Assembly (NCBI RefSeq): GCF_001632365.1 | Contig: NW_024468539.1 | Location: forward strand, 1 to 64,000 | DNA from: Laetiporus sulphureus 93-53 | Lineage: Eukaryota; Basidiomycota; Agaricomycetes; Polyporales; Laetiporaceae | Length of the DNA: 64,000 nucleotides | Direction: 5' to 3' | Part shown: in pieces, positions 20,156 through 30,739 of the stretch | Layout: the number at the start of each line of letters is the position of its first letter | Numbering within the stretch: position 1 is the first letter of the stretch | Notes under the pieces: generated by a model | Database searches by the model: none | Told to the model about the DNA's origin: nothing | What the model saw: only the letters and a program-made list of their open reading frames with translations | Made by a program: the position numbers and the translations under genes

Positions 20156-21230
20156 ATGAGGAAGCAACGAGTCAAAGTATGTGAAGAAGAAGTCAACCTT
20201 CTATCGCAACCTCAGCTCAAAAATGAAGCAATTCTCCCCGACGTACACATGGATGATGGGTGGGATCAGGAAGATAACTTCATCAACTGGATAGACTTGC
20301 AAGACCAGGATCTTCGTAACATGGTGCACGACATCCTAGGCATAAGCAAGAAGGTAAAGGAGCATTTGGTAGAACAGCCGGCAGAAAAGACACAGGACAA
20401 AGAATATTGGTCCAAGTTCATCCCTCCAGAATTTCATCAATTTGGAGATGTGTTCTCGAAGAAGAGCTCAAAAAGAATGCTGACACGTAAGCCCTATGAT
20501 CACGCAATCAATCTTGTCCCAGACGCGGCAACTCCGAGACTGGCAAAAGTGTACCCTATGTCTTTACGAGAGAAGAACTCGCTCGATGAATGGATTGACG
20601 GCGAACAAGCCAAAGGCTACATTTGACCGTCTAAATCCCCTTACACCGCTCCGGAATTTTTTGTCAAGAAAAAGGATGGCTCTCTTAGACTTGTCCAAGA
20701 CTACAGGGCATTAAACAGTGTCACCAAGAAGAACAAGTTCCCACTCCCGTGAATTAACGATCTCATTGATGAACTCTCCAGGGCTAGTATATTTACCACA
20801 CTAGACCTGAGATGGGGGTACAACAATGTATGCCTTCACAAAGGAGATGAGGAAAAGGCAGCGTTCATTACCCATAGAGGGTTATTTGAACCCACCGTCA
20901 TGTACTTCAGATTCTGTAATGCCCCTAGCACTTTTCAGGCCATGATGAACGACGTCTTAGGCAATCTCATTCGCACTGAAAAGGTGGCCGTTTATATAGA
21001 TGACATCATCATCTTTACAGATGACCACGAGGAACACGACCGTCTGACCAAGGAGGTTCTACAACGACTTCGAGACAATGACCTGTTCATGAAACCAGAA
21101 AAGTGTCACTTTGCGACCACTTTCGTCAAGTTTCTCAGACTCATAATCTCAAAAGGGTCGATATATATGGACTCAGAAAGGTCGACGGCGTGCTCAAATG
21201 GCCGGTGCCCACCAAGGTAAAGCAAGTACA
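20156..21230 (+). pseudogene. pol reverse transcriptase region, element B
   Basis: Connection region then RT: FGDVFSKKSSKRM, AKVYPMSLREKNSLDEWI, GYI(stop)[70 protein letters not shown] (first residues approximate) and VAVYIDDIIIFTDDHEEH with the YIDD active site at about 20990-21010. LRLIISKGSIYMDSE ends the palm/thumb. Stops at 20624 and 20750 are TGA at arginine or similar positions. A 1-bp loss near 21176 (GAAAGGTC for GAAAAGGTC) shifts the frame. Confidence 0.9.
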
Positions 21231-21690
21231 AGCATTCCTTGGTCTGGCAAATTTCTATTGATGATTCATCAAGGATTTCGGATCGATGACCCGACCCTTG
21301 ACTCTATTAACACGTAAGGACGCACCATGGAAATGGGAAGATCCTCAACAAAAGGCATTCGAGGCCCTCAAAACTGCATTCACTTCCGCCCCCAATCCTA
21401 GCACTCCCTAACACAATCTGTCCCTATAGACTAGAGACAGATGCCTCGGACTTTGCCACAGGTGCAGTCCTTGAACAATTGGGAGAAGATGAACTCTGGC
21501 ATCCTGTCGGTTATTACTCCAAGTCACTCAATGAACACGAGCGCAACTATGAGATTTATGACAAGAAAATGCTAGCTATCATTCGGGCATTGGAAGAATA
21601 TAGGCAATACTTTGAAGGACACCCGCACCCGGTTGAGATATGGTCGGATCACCTTAATCTTACCTATTTTTGACAAGCTCAGACACTGAC
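21231..21690 (+). pseudogene. pol RNase H region, element B
   Basis: After FLGLANFY with two TGA codons in place of two arginines (21260-21265), the frame reads FGSMTRPLTLLTRKDAPWKW and KAFEALKTAFTSAP. A 1-bp gain in a C run near 21393 restores the original frame. RNase H begins RLETDASDFATGAVLEQ and continues HPVGYYSKSLNEHERNYEIY, KKMLAIIRALEEYRQY and IWSDHLNLTYF, with the first catalytic D (ETDAS), E (ERNYEIYDKKMLA) and D (SDHLNL) present. TGA at 21672-21674 ends the open part. Confidence 0.88.
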
Positions 21691-22895
21691 CAGATGACAA
21701 GCTCGATGGTCACTTTACCTTACAAGATTTAACTTTATTCTCTGTCACCGCCCCGAAAAGACGATGATGCGTGCCGATCCTCTGTCCAGGAGGCCAGATC
21801 ATGAGAAGGGGGTGAGCAATGACAATTCAGGGCAAACTCTGCTTCGACCCGAATATTTTGTCATCCATGCGATCTCAGCCACTCATTCCTCCGAAGTTGA
21901 CGATGCAAAGCTTCTAGAAAGAGTGAAATCGGCACTGAAAGACGATGAAATGACTAAAGGTTACCAGCACTTACTAAAAACTGGCAAGCGAGAGTTCAGA
22001 AAAGACCTCCAAGAGTGGAACTTCAAGCATGGATTGCTGCTCAGAAGAGAAAAGGTCTACGTTCCAAAGGACTCTACGCTGTGGAATGAGCTGATCAAAC
22101 TACACCACGACATCTCCACGGTCAGACACCCTGGATGATGGAAGATGCAAGAACTGATTAGCAGGAATTATTGGTGGCCAGGGCTCACCATTGATGTTAA
22201 GAAGTACGTCCAAGGCTGCGTAACCTGTCAAAGAAATAAGACGAGCAAGCAGAAGCCTTACGAACTACTTCAACCTAACCCAGTACCAGAAGGACCTTGG
22301 GAAATGGTTACATGCGACCTGATTACGCAGTTACTGCCAAGTCCAGACCATAGGGGAGAAAAGAAGACTGTCATTTTGGTAGTCGTTGACAGATTCACCA
22401 AACATGCTCACTTCTACCCAGTAGATGATATGGTGACAGCATCTCAAGTAGCATCAATTTTCTACACTGAAGTATTCAAACTACACGGAATTCCCCGGCA
22501 GATCATATTCGATTGAAGCACACAGTTCTCAGCCAAGCTATTTCAGGAGTTCTGCCAGAAACTTCATATCAAATCTACGATGTCTATAGCTTATCACTCT
22601 GAAATAGATGGACAGACCGAGCGAGTCAATCAAATTCTAGAGCAATATCTGCGCATGTATTGCAATTACTGAGAAACTGATTGGGCCACACTATTGCCCA
22701 CAGCGGAATTCGCATACAATAACCAAGCTTCAGAATTGACAAGCCTGTCCCCATTTTTCATTGAGCATGGTCGACACCCCCAAATGGCGCCAGACGTACT
22801 GGAAGGAATATAACATCCATCCCTGGAACACCTATTCCACAACTGTGATCAAGCACAGGAACAAGCTCGTGCCGCTTTATCGTTAGCAGCAGAAA
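21691..22895 (+). pseudogene. pol integrase region, element B
   Basis: Integrase with N-terminal zinc domain: HHDISTVRHPG then YWWPGLTIDVKKYVQGCVTC, giving the H-H-C-C ligands. In the catalytic core, the first D lies in EMVTCDLITQLLPS (about 22305), the second in IIFD(stop)STQFSA (22508-22530), where a TGA replaces the arginine of the usual DRGTQF, and the E in EIDGQTERVNQILEQYLRMY (about 22600). TGA at 22136 and 22669 and a TAA at 22810 also interrupt. A gain of one A in a 7-A run near 22893-22899 shifts the frame into the chromodomain part. Integrase would insert the cDNA into host DNA. Confidence 0.9.
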
Positions 22896-23381
22896 AAAAT
22901 GAAATGGTACTTCGACCTTAAAAAGCAGGACGTCCCTTTCAAAGTAGGAGATGAAGTGCTTATTCGAGGAAAAGATCTTCACGTCAAAGTCAAAAGCCAA
23001 AAGCTAGCAACTCAAAACTATGGACCATTCAAGATCCTCGAAAAGATCAGAGTCGTATCATTCAAACTGCAACTACCAGCGGACATGAAGATACATCCCG
23101 TGTTTTACGCTTCTAAGCTTATAATGTTCCATCAAGACTCTATCCTGGGATGCGTACCTCCCCTTAACCCTCCAGTCATCATTGACAGAGAGGAAGAATG
23201 GGACGTAGAAGACATCCTGGATTCAAGAGTCAGGTATAACAAAATCCAGTATCTCGTGAAATGGTTGGACTACGACCACAGCGATAATACTTGGGAACCA
23301 TTGAAAAACCTCACAAACGTCAAAGACAAAGTAGAGGAATTTCACAAGACACACCCAGATGCTCCAAGAGCAAAGCCGTGA
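22896..23381 (+). pseudogene. pol C-terminus with chromodomain, element B
   Basis: Frame 22899-23381 starts [20 protein letters not shown], the end of integrase, and carries a C-terminal chromodomain: [60 protein letters not shown] (about 23190-23365). The aromatic cage residues W-D-V, W-L-D-Y and N-T-W-E-P fit. Chromodomains in this position are known to steer integration towards particular chromatin. TGA at 23379-23381 (CGA expected) stops the frame, but the same frame continues directly into the dUTPase. Confidence 0.9.
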
Positions 23382-23850
23382 ACATGCAAAGCACACAAAA
23401 TCGCTCTGTCTGACCACCCTGATGAATTTATGCTCTTCTTCTGCACCCATCCGAATGCCAGAGCACCCTACAAGGGTTCTGCAGAAGCTGTTGGCTGGGA
23501 TGTCAAGTCCATACAAGACATAGATATTCCCTCACACTCCCGAATGCTCATTGGCACCGGACTTGCAGTTGATCCCCCAAAATGGACATACATTCGAGTG
23601 GCCCCCCGAAGTGGGCTAGCCCTCAAAGGAATAGATGTCGCAGCAGGGGTAATTGACCCAGATTACATAGGGAAAATCAAGGTGCTTCTCGTTAACATGA
23701 CCAGCAAACCATTCGAGGTCAGAACAGGCAATCGTGTCGCACAACTCATATGCGAACGTTATGCTCCAGGAATCATTTCTGAAGCAGATAGTTCACTTCC
23801 AAAGCGAATCATATGAGGCACCAAAGGCTTTGACTTTTCAGGACGATGAA
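23382..23850 (+). pseudogene. dUTPase domain fused behind the chromodomain, element B
   Basis: The frame of the chromodomain continues after one TGA into a trimeric-type dUTP diphosphatase of about 140 residues. The five family motifs are present in order: AEAVGWDVKS (motif 1, about 23475), PRSGLALKG (motif 2, about 23605), GVIDPDYIGKIKVLLVN (motif 3, about 23645, with the catalytic aspartate region), TGNRVAQLICERY (motif 4, about 23725) and, after a TGA at 23814, GTKGFDFSG (motif 5, 23817-23843). dUTPase hydrolyses dUTP to dUMP and pyrophosphate and so lowers uracil incorporation into cDNA. It ends TGA 23848-23850, just before the polypurine tract, so it belongs to the element. The fold and motifs are clear; the former activity is inference. 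Confidence 0.9.
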
Positions 23851-23854
23851 TCTT

Positions 23855-23867
23855 GAGAAGGGGGTGA
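23855..23867 (+). other. polypurine tract, element B
   Basis: GAGAAGGGGGTGA directly abuts the 3' LTR at 23868, as expected for the plus-strand primer. Confidence 0.75.
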
Positions 23868-24526
23868 TGTCACAGTTTTACCTGACAAAGTCATTATAGG
23901 AACAAATGCTATTAAGGAGCATATCATTTTTCATTATTTCTTGTCGCACAAGAAGTTATGTGATCTAATGAGATAAGATAAACGAGGCACCCAGTCACAT
24001 GACCTCAGATCTCTCTCGGCATTGTCATGTGACACCGAACTCCTCAGCATGGTGTCACATGTTGCAATCGCCATGACACCATATTGCGTGCTCAAGAGGA
24101 GCTCCATCTCTATGGGCTATTATTAGGCAGCCAATCAGGATAATTGGGACATGTCGTACGATTGTAGCACTGACCAGTAGGATAGCGTGTGACTCGCTTA
24201 TGTAGTACTGTACAGTAGCATAGCAATCATGTATATAAGGACCAGCGAGACGAGGAGGAGATCTCAGTCTTATTCTCCTTCGTCCTCCACTACCATCACA
24301 GAGGGGTCTTACCAGACACTCTCAGTGTGCTATATATCTAGTATCATCTTCATTTGTGATAGCACCCCTCGCCTCACCAGTAAGTCTTATTTTGCGACTA
24401 GCGACTCAGCCTCGTCAGTGGGCACATCGTATCGCCACAGCTCATCGCTGTAGGCTCTCAGCCAGAAGATCCTCAAGGGGACTCCTTATTTTGGTTGTCT
24501 ATCTTTATCATCGGCGTGCCGTGACA
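23868..24526 (+). repeat. 3' LTR of element B (659 bp)
   Basis: Same length and termini as the 5' LTR (TGTCAC...GTGACA). All differences from it that I counted are transitions. The matching TATA and start-site sequence lies near 24232-24276. Confidence 0.95.
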
Positions 24527-24955
24527 GCTGGCTATTGCCGGTGACATCGAGATCTCTCTGTCTTGCTCATATCAGCTCGACAGCAGCTGGAATGAATACA
24601 GTGAACCCTCCTCTTCGCAATACGTACCATGCGCTCTGACGATGAATGGCAGATTGAACATTTCTGTTCGCTCGTTCGTGTACGTTCTCTTTCAAACTTT
24701 TGCTCGCAGTGCACTGATCGTTCCCCTGACAATCATCGTTATCATCATCGGCTTGTTGACTGCCGCTCCTTTCTGCTGAGCCTTGCCATCATCTCTGCTG
24801 TAGCCATGCTTATTGCTGTGGGCGCTGTCCCACTTATGAGCTGCTGAGCCGGCTTACCGTCACCATGACCGTCAACGTCTGCCCGACCACCACTGAGACC
24901 ATGTCGATCGTGCCCACCCTCCACCTGGAGCCTGGGATGAGTCATCCTCATTCAC
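24527..24955. other. no gene recognised
   Basis: Continues host sequence downstream of element B. Short frames exist, one with a hydrophobic stretch (AIISAVAMLIAVGAVPL near 24785-24840) that could be a signal peptide of the hydrophobin relic, but no splice link was established. Confidence 0.35.
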
Positions 24956-25400
24956 TTGGGGCTGGCCCGAGCTCACGACCTTTCCCTGGGTATCCTTCTC
25001 CCTCCACGACTGACACCCCATATGGCCCACCTCCCCATTCCATCCAGCTCAACCTGGAAGACGCTCTCTTCTCTCTCCTGCCTGACTGCCTCGCCCACTT
25101 CCAGCTGGGGCAGGAAGTGCAACACGGGTTTCATCCAGTGTTGCAACACCGGTCGGTGACACGTCGAACCCGGATATTCTCAGTTTGGTGGGTGATCTGC
25201 TCGACAACGTGGCAGGCCTCATCGGCATTGGCTGTAAACCCATCGTTGGCGGGAATGTCTGGTGAGTGCACCGTGCGAGTGTTCCTATTGAGGTTGGTAT
25301 AGCTGACGTGCGTTATCAGCTCGAACTCCTCTGTGTGCTGTGAAGGTGACATCTTCGGCAAGTCTCTATTGCATTGTCGTTCATGGCAAAACATGCTTAT
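24956..25400 (+). pseudogene. class I hydrophobin relic
   Basis: The eight-cysteine hydrophobin pattern is visible: KCNTGFIQCCNT (Cys1 at 25118, Cys2-3 at 25139-25144), then VGDLLDNVAGLIGIGCKPIV (Cys4 at 25233), an intron GTGAGT...ATCAG (25262-25319) splitting the Cys5 codon, CSNSSVCCEGD (Cys6-7 at 25336-25341) and a last cysteine at 25375. Spacing is C-x6-CC-x29-C-x8-C-x5-CC-x11-C, within class I limits. Hydrophobins are secreted and coat aerial hyphae and spores. A 1-bp gain near 25151-25156 breaks the frame right after the CC pair, so this copy should not work unless the base is a sequencing error. The signal-peptide exon was not securely found. Confidence 0.75.
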
Positions 25401-26090
25401 GCACGTTCTCTACCAGCAGCTTGATCAGCATCGGCTGCATGGCTGTCAACATCAATCTCTAGATGTGTTTCATCCTCTGATATGTAAGTGTAAGTCCATA
25501 CCTATAGAAAAGTACGAGGACGCACACGTGCTGACAGGCTTGGTTGTGATAGAAATGCGCCATATATGGTTCGTAGGTAAGTCAAAGTTGGTGTAGCCGC
25601 TGCCACGTGTTGTTGTCTGTCACCATATCGTTCTCCTGGATTTTGCAGTTCCCTCATGTAACTCTTTGTTGTTTTCTATACACAATGATCCTTGCTCGTC
25701 GACATTCGCTGTATCTCTTTACATCAAAGGTTCTACATGTGTCACTTCACATGGCCCTTCACATGTCCTCGCACAGCATGCCTTCACCACTGATACACCG
25801 CTTCTGAACTCGTTGACCACCAGTCCACAAATACAAAGGCCTCCGTCAGAGTTGAGGGTCTTCACAAGCATATGTGTTGATGGCAATTGTAATTTCCTGA
25901 GGCCCAACGTACGTCGACATTTCGGACAACTTTGGTTTTTTTATTCGTGACCTCAGTGTCTTCCTCATTGAGATACTTAGACGGTAAGTTTGATCAATAT
26001 CTCTCAATTTTACGCAAACATCCGATGACGGCCAAAGATAGTTTTGCAGATCTACTATCACGCCGTCTTCTCAAAGCCACTGCACAAGCT
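25401..26090. other. no gene recognised
   Basis: Short unrelated frames on both strands; no domain or repeat stood out. Confidence 0.45.
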
Positions 26091-26097
26091 CAGACAA

Positions 26098-26801
26098 CAC
26101 TGCTGTTAGCAATGATAATCTCCACCGTGAATGTACCAGCAGCACAACCGAGCAACTCGATCTTCTTCACGACATTGTCGTAGCTGTCAAGGACTTCACC
26201 TGAATAGCAAAATTAGGTAAACGCCCTAGTACGAATCAAATGACTACATACCAAAAACGACGTAGGAACCATTGAGCCACTCAGTTTTGACCATGGTGAT
26301 AAAGAACTGCGCTCTGACCTTCACCATCGAGAGTAAACCAGCCTTCTCGTGCTTGAGCGTAAGGTTCTCGTCTAGCAGCCATACCCTGTATAGGTGGCAT
26401 TGGCCGATCGGGATCTCACAAATGACTTACCAGCAAACTTCTTGCCATATATGGGCTTTCTGCTGTCATCCTGCAATGCGATGACACTCAATGACAGCGA
26501 ACTATGTGTGGTCTCGATCTCGTATACACACAGGTGATGTCACCATCCTGAAGCAAGAAGTGGGGGATGATGCGGTGGAATGAACAACCCTTATAGCCAG
26601 ACCCACGCTGGCCAATGGCAAGCTGATAGAAGTTTTTGACCATCTTGGAGACGACGTTGTCGTACAGCTTGAAGACGATGCACTCGAGGAACATGCCGTT
26701 GACGTTGATATCGAACTGCCAGCAAGGATGACGGTGAGCACGTCGCTCGCAATGATACGCCCTGCAGGCTGGGTACTTACGAATATGTTTCGATTGGACA
26801 T
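26098..26801 (-). pseudogene. cyclophilin (peptidyl-prolyl isomerase) relic or diverged copy
   Basis: Five exon-like blocks on the minus strand. Exon 1 MSNRNIF (26801-26781); after GTAAGT...CAG exon 2 FDINVNGMFLECIVFKLYDN, VVSKMVKNFYQLAIG, YKGCSFHRIIPHFLLQDGDI (26714-26530) with the catalytic F-H-R; exon 3 SRKPIYGKKFAG (about 26470-26432); exon 4 ENLTLKHEKAGLLSM, QFFITMVKTEWLNGSYVVFG (about 26376-26255); exon 5 GEVLDSYDNVVKKIELLG, TVEIIIANS (26199-26098). Cyclophilins catalyse prolyl cis-trans isomerisation. The usual NAGPNTNGSQF loop of the active site is shortened to a few residues. No stop was noted in the exons, so a diverged gene is possible, but the missing loop suggests loss of function. 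Confidence 0.8.
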
Positions 26802-26981
26802 GGTGACCAGGATGAGAGCAGCAGTAGCGGATACGGGGAAGCAGGAGGTGAGGAAGCAGGAGGGCTACTGTGTGGTGCTTATCTTATTTGTCTGTATTTT
26901 ATGTTCATAATCGGCAACAGGCGGCCAACACTGTACCGATTCCTATAGTCAGCTCAGCAAAATTCTGGTGGCATTCAGTCA

Positions 26982-27086
26982 TGTTGACATGACATGACAT
27001 GACATGACAACTCTGTACTAGATAAAACAGACAATGACTAGACATGACATGACCAGACAATGACTAGACATGACATGACAGGACGG
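26982..27086. repeat. TGACA/ACATG pentanucleotide microsatellite
   Basis: Runs of the 5-bp unit acatg/tgaca (four to five perfect copies at 26988-27010), then interrupted copies mixed with gacaatgacta to about 27086. It marks the change to the AT-rich right half. Confidence 0.75.
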
Positions 27087-28224
27087 TTAACCAACTTATT
27101 TATGGACTGAAATATCTTCCTTTGGGAAAATAGTTTCACTATTACCAATATGTTTCAGTAAAACAATCGTAACATAATTTAATTGTTTCCACCCTATTTT
27201 CAGACTATTTCCATATCCAGACTTAAGATATTTTCACTGTTTTTTTATCAGGTTTTCCGTAGAAAAATAAATCTATGCAGGCTGTGCTAATGTGGTGAAA
27301 AGCTATTCAGAGGGCGATCGTCAAAGCCAAACATACTAACCACAATATAAACTATCCCAGATGTTTTACATGAAGAATGAATCCTTTACATGCCTGAAGT
27401 GTATGGCATGACTTTATGAGCATTATAGAGTATTTAGATTGATAATAATACAGGAAACAAGGCAGACACACCCTGATGAGTTTCTCATTATTCCATATGA
27501 GCAACCATGCCAGGAATGTATGGCTATCTTCCCTCAGATGCTGGTGGAGATGGTCCTGCACAGTGCAAGACACTATTAACATGTCAAGAACTTCACAAAT
27601 GCATCAGCAGGAATGTGTCAGCATAAACGCATCAGCATGCATGTATCAGACAAGAGAGCACATGCTCACTACATCGCATGTACAGCCAATCAAATTCGAG
27701 ATGAAGCTAAACTCAAATCAATAGACGTGCACATTCAAGGAAGAAAGCACGTAGGTGATGCATCATGTGTAAACTGTAAGTGCTGAAACTAATAGACATG
27801 TGCATCGAGAAAACATCATGTGGGTGACACATCACACATACAGCCAATCTGAATATAGATCATAAGTGCTGAAATTAATAGATGCATGCATCCAGCAAAA
27901 ACATCACATGGGCAACGCGCCGCACGTCCAGCCAATCAGCATCATAATAGGAACCATACTGAATTTAATGGTCAGTCTGTCATGAAGTTGTTGTAGCATG
28001 GAAAGTGACTGTATAGTAAGAAGAAGATGTAAATTGTCTATCTGAAGCAGTAGCCTTTAGGTGGCTTACACTAAGGTGCGCAGAAATTAAGAAGTGCACG
28101 GATAAGCAACAAATTCTAATTATATTTGGTAAAGCACCAGTATGCATTAATGACCGGTAAGCTTGACTTTCTCACTTTAGCCCTACTACTCATCAAATCC
28201 CGTCTGCTGTTCTTTCTTTGTCGA
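27087..28224. other. AT-rich spacer, no gene recognised
   Basis: Loose, diverged repeats of a segment containing acatcacatgggxxacgc...agccaatcagxat occur at about 27730-27950; no coding frame of note. Confidence 0.45.
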
Positions 28225-29145
28225 TCACTCCAACGATGTTCTATCTCTCAATGTGCATTCATACATTGCCATGACAGTTCGCCTGCTCTCCATGCTCTTT
28301 GTATCTCTTCTGAACTCGCTGTCCCAATTTCTCGCTCTACCTTCAAGCAGCAAATGATCTTCACACTCCATTCCATGCTGATGGTATGGGTGACATCTGC
28401 CAGTGCACTGCCATGTCAATCTTCTTTGTCTGCTGTGCAATGCCACACCTCCAGCCTCTGCTCGATTTCATCGTTCATCTCCCCCAACAAGGCTTCTTTC
28501 TCACTGTCATCTGACAATCTTTCCAACCCTTTCCATCCTGCCTCTACGAAGTGTTCAAAATTTACTGCGTTAAGGCCTGATGCCAACTCGTCCTCATCGT
28601 ATTGATGTTCGTCAAACAAGTCATCATTGTCAGGAATCTTCTTTAACTCCTCTGGGATTCGCAGATTGAACGGATGCACCGATATGTCCAGATTATACGA
28701 ATGTTGAAAGAGATTGCCCAGATGGAATGTGCGATGTGCCAGGGTGACTAACTCGGATGGTAGTCCCAAGATGGTATGGTGGAAGGGGCTGGCATATAAT
28801 CTGGTACGAGCACTATATGCTTTTTTGTTCTGTATTGCATACCTTGCACGACCTCTGTCAAAGGTTATGCATGTTTCATAAGTTCGTTACCAGCCTACCT
28901 AGCTGACTGCACATATTTCTTTTCTCTCGCCTAGCTGCGAGCCTTTCATTCAGTGTTTGATACTTTGCATGACACCCCATGGTAAGTTCGGGAGAGTTGA
29001 AAATGCTAAATTGGGGTAGCTCTGATAATGCCACTTCAATCTCTGACAGATAAGGAATGCATTTATTGTGAATGAGTATTGCTGCTGACAAGAAGCTAAA
29101 GGATATATGTGCAGCACGAGAAAGACTAGTACAGTGACAATTCAC
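28225..29145 (-). pseudogene. unrecognised basidiomycete gene relic, possibly transposon-associated
   Basis: The frame 28769-28416 reads LPSELVTLAHRTFHLGNLFQ, VHPFNLRIPEELKKIPDNDD, LNAVNFEHFVEAGWKGLERL and EALLGEMNDEIEQRLEVW; a second frame continues with ECEDHLLLEGRARNWDSEFR and RRTVMAMYECTLRDRTSLE to about 28225. Upstream, 29145-28876 contains YQTLNERLAARREKRNMCSQ. The acidic, helical text looks like a real C-terminal half of a larger protein that changed frame near 28420. I cannot name it; some fungal transposon-encoded proteins have similar tails, but this is only an impression. Confidence 0.4.
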
Positions 29146-30739
29146 AACTGCTGCATTACAGGCTCAAGGGAACTCAGATAAAGATGATGATAACATGTCC
29201 ATTGATATGCACCGAAATGTTGTGCACTTGCAAACCCTTCTGAAAGAGTGCGACTCAATAACGCATATCTGTCAAGCGAAACAGTCTGGACGAACCAGCA
29301 CGAGGGCTCCTGACTCTAAAGAACCCATGGCAGCAGCATCATATCGCAAAGGGTCATAATGAGGCTTGAAAATGAGCCAGAACCCGCACGTTAGCACCAC
29401 CAATTATGAAAACAAAGGAGAAGAGACAGAGCGGAACAATTTTGGTAAAATTGGCACGAAAGTTCGTTCTAAGCGAGAAAAGCGCCAGGATGCAGACCAC
29501 TGGACCCTTGAAAGCCTCCACCTTCCAGTTTCCTGACTGCAAGCAATGATAAGGAGGAGGCGAGAAATGTTTTGTAACTGTTTCAGGGGATCAGAAATGT
29601 CTTCTACTACATTAGAAGGCACTATTCTACACCTCTATAATGACCTCTGTACCTATCACAAAAACAACGAGAAGTTCACCCTTCAGATTTCAGTTCTACG
29701 CACCTATTCTCGATAAGGTAGCACACCCTATTCAGTCTCACTTGTCTACGTCTTCATATCACATCTCATTGGCTCTCGACACCAAGCTGGGCCGCACTTC
29801 CATAGTGGCCCAGAGCTCAACTCGAGAAGCACCCAGCAAAGTCACATTACCACATTTTCTCCTCATGCCACCTCATATTACCACATTTTCTCCTCATGCG
29901 ACCTCCCACACCACCAGTCACGAGCTCTAGCCACTCAGATTTCCATCCCAATCAGATTCCATAGCCTCAGCAAGTGCCCAGGTCTGGTCCATGGATCCCT
30001 GCATAGATGTCCCAGAGACCTAGGGAGCACCCAAACCCCATCCGTAGTGCTGGGGAGAGCTGCCTATAGTGCCCAAGCCACAAAATTAGTCAGCCAGAGA
30101 CCCACGTCACTGCTCGATCCTCGACCATCGACAATCTGCTCATCTGAGGCATGTCCCATCCCTCTAATTAGCCCACAATCTATCTTCTTCTCGACTCATC
30201 CAGAGTCAGGGATACTCCTCTAGTCCTAATCACCACTCACCGCTCCATTTCAAGTGCAATGCCGAATGACTCGCAGCCACCCCTCAAGCTGAGATTCCTG
30301 CAACTGTGGCTTACAGAGAACAGAGATGGATAGCTTTGATCCACCTTCCTCAACAGGATAGGATGTTGCTGGCAGCCAGAAAGCAGTTGAGCATATCATT
30401 TCTGGAGCCCACCGCGGGGGCGAGTGGAAGAGAATTTAAAGTCCACGGTGTGGAGTTGATCGTGCTATTCTTGGAAACCAAAGAGATAGTTCGGTATCCC
30501 CTTGAAACCCAAGCGAACTCACAACCATAGGTGATTCGTCAGACAAAGAAGTCTTTTCGTCATTCAATCAGTGGCTCAGTCAGTTACATAAGTTCTTAAG
30601 GGCAGGATTTGAATGAATAGAAGAGGGCAGATCTCATTTAGCCAACTATCATTCATCTCCATCACACGAAACATAGCTCTCGGCGTCCCAATCACAATTA
30701 CCTACTACCTCACCTAGCATTTTTCCCCTGAGCAAGGAA
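29146..30739. other. probable eroded leader/LTR region of element D
   Basis: No domain recognised. A short direct repeat occurs at about 29846-29905 (ccacattttctcctcatg twice). The stretch directly precedes the gag of element D on the plus strand and may contain its decayed 5' LTR and leader, but I could not fix LTR borders. Confidence 0.3.

Larger units (their letters stand above)
15892..24526 (+). mobile_element. Ty3/gypsy chromovirus B, complete but degenerate (8635 bp)
   Basis: Two 659-bp LTRs enclose, in order, primer-binding site, two pre-gag reading frames, gag, protease, RT, RNase H, integrase, chromodomain, dUTPase and polypurine tract. The integrase-before-LTR order with a chromodomain makes it a chromovirus. 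Flanks are gctga (15887-15891) and gctgg (24527-24531), a 5-bp target-site duplication with one transition. All frames are interrupted by stops, almost all TGA in place of CGA, plus three 1-bp indels in pol. The copy cannot be autonomous now, but most domains are readable. Confidence 0.95.

Noticed and set aside
23430..23816. dUTPase as an independent host gene captured between LTRs
   Set aside because: It is in frame with the chromodomain, separated only by a CGA-type TGA, and directly abuts the polypurine tract; it reads as part of pol.
26982..27086. Telomere-like repeat
   Set aside because: The unit is ACATG/TGACA, not TTAGGG or a known fungal variant, and it is short and internal.
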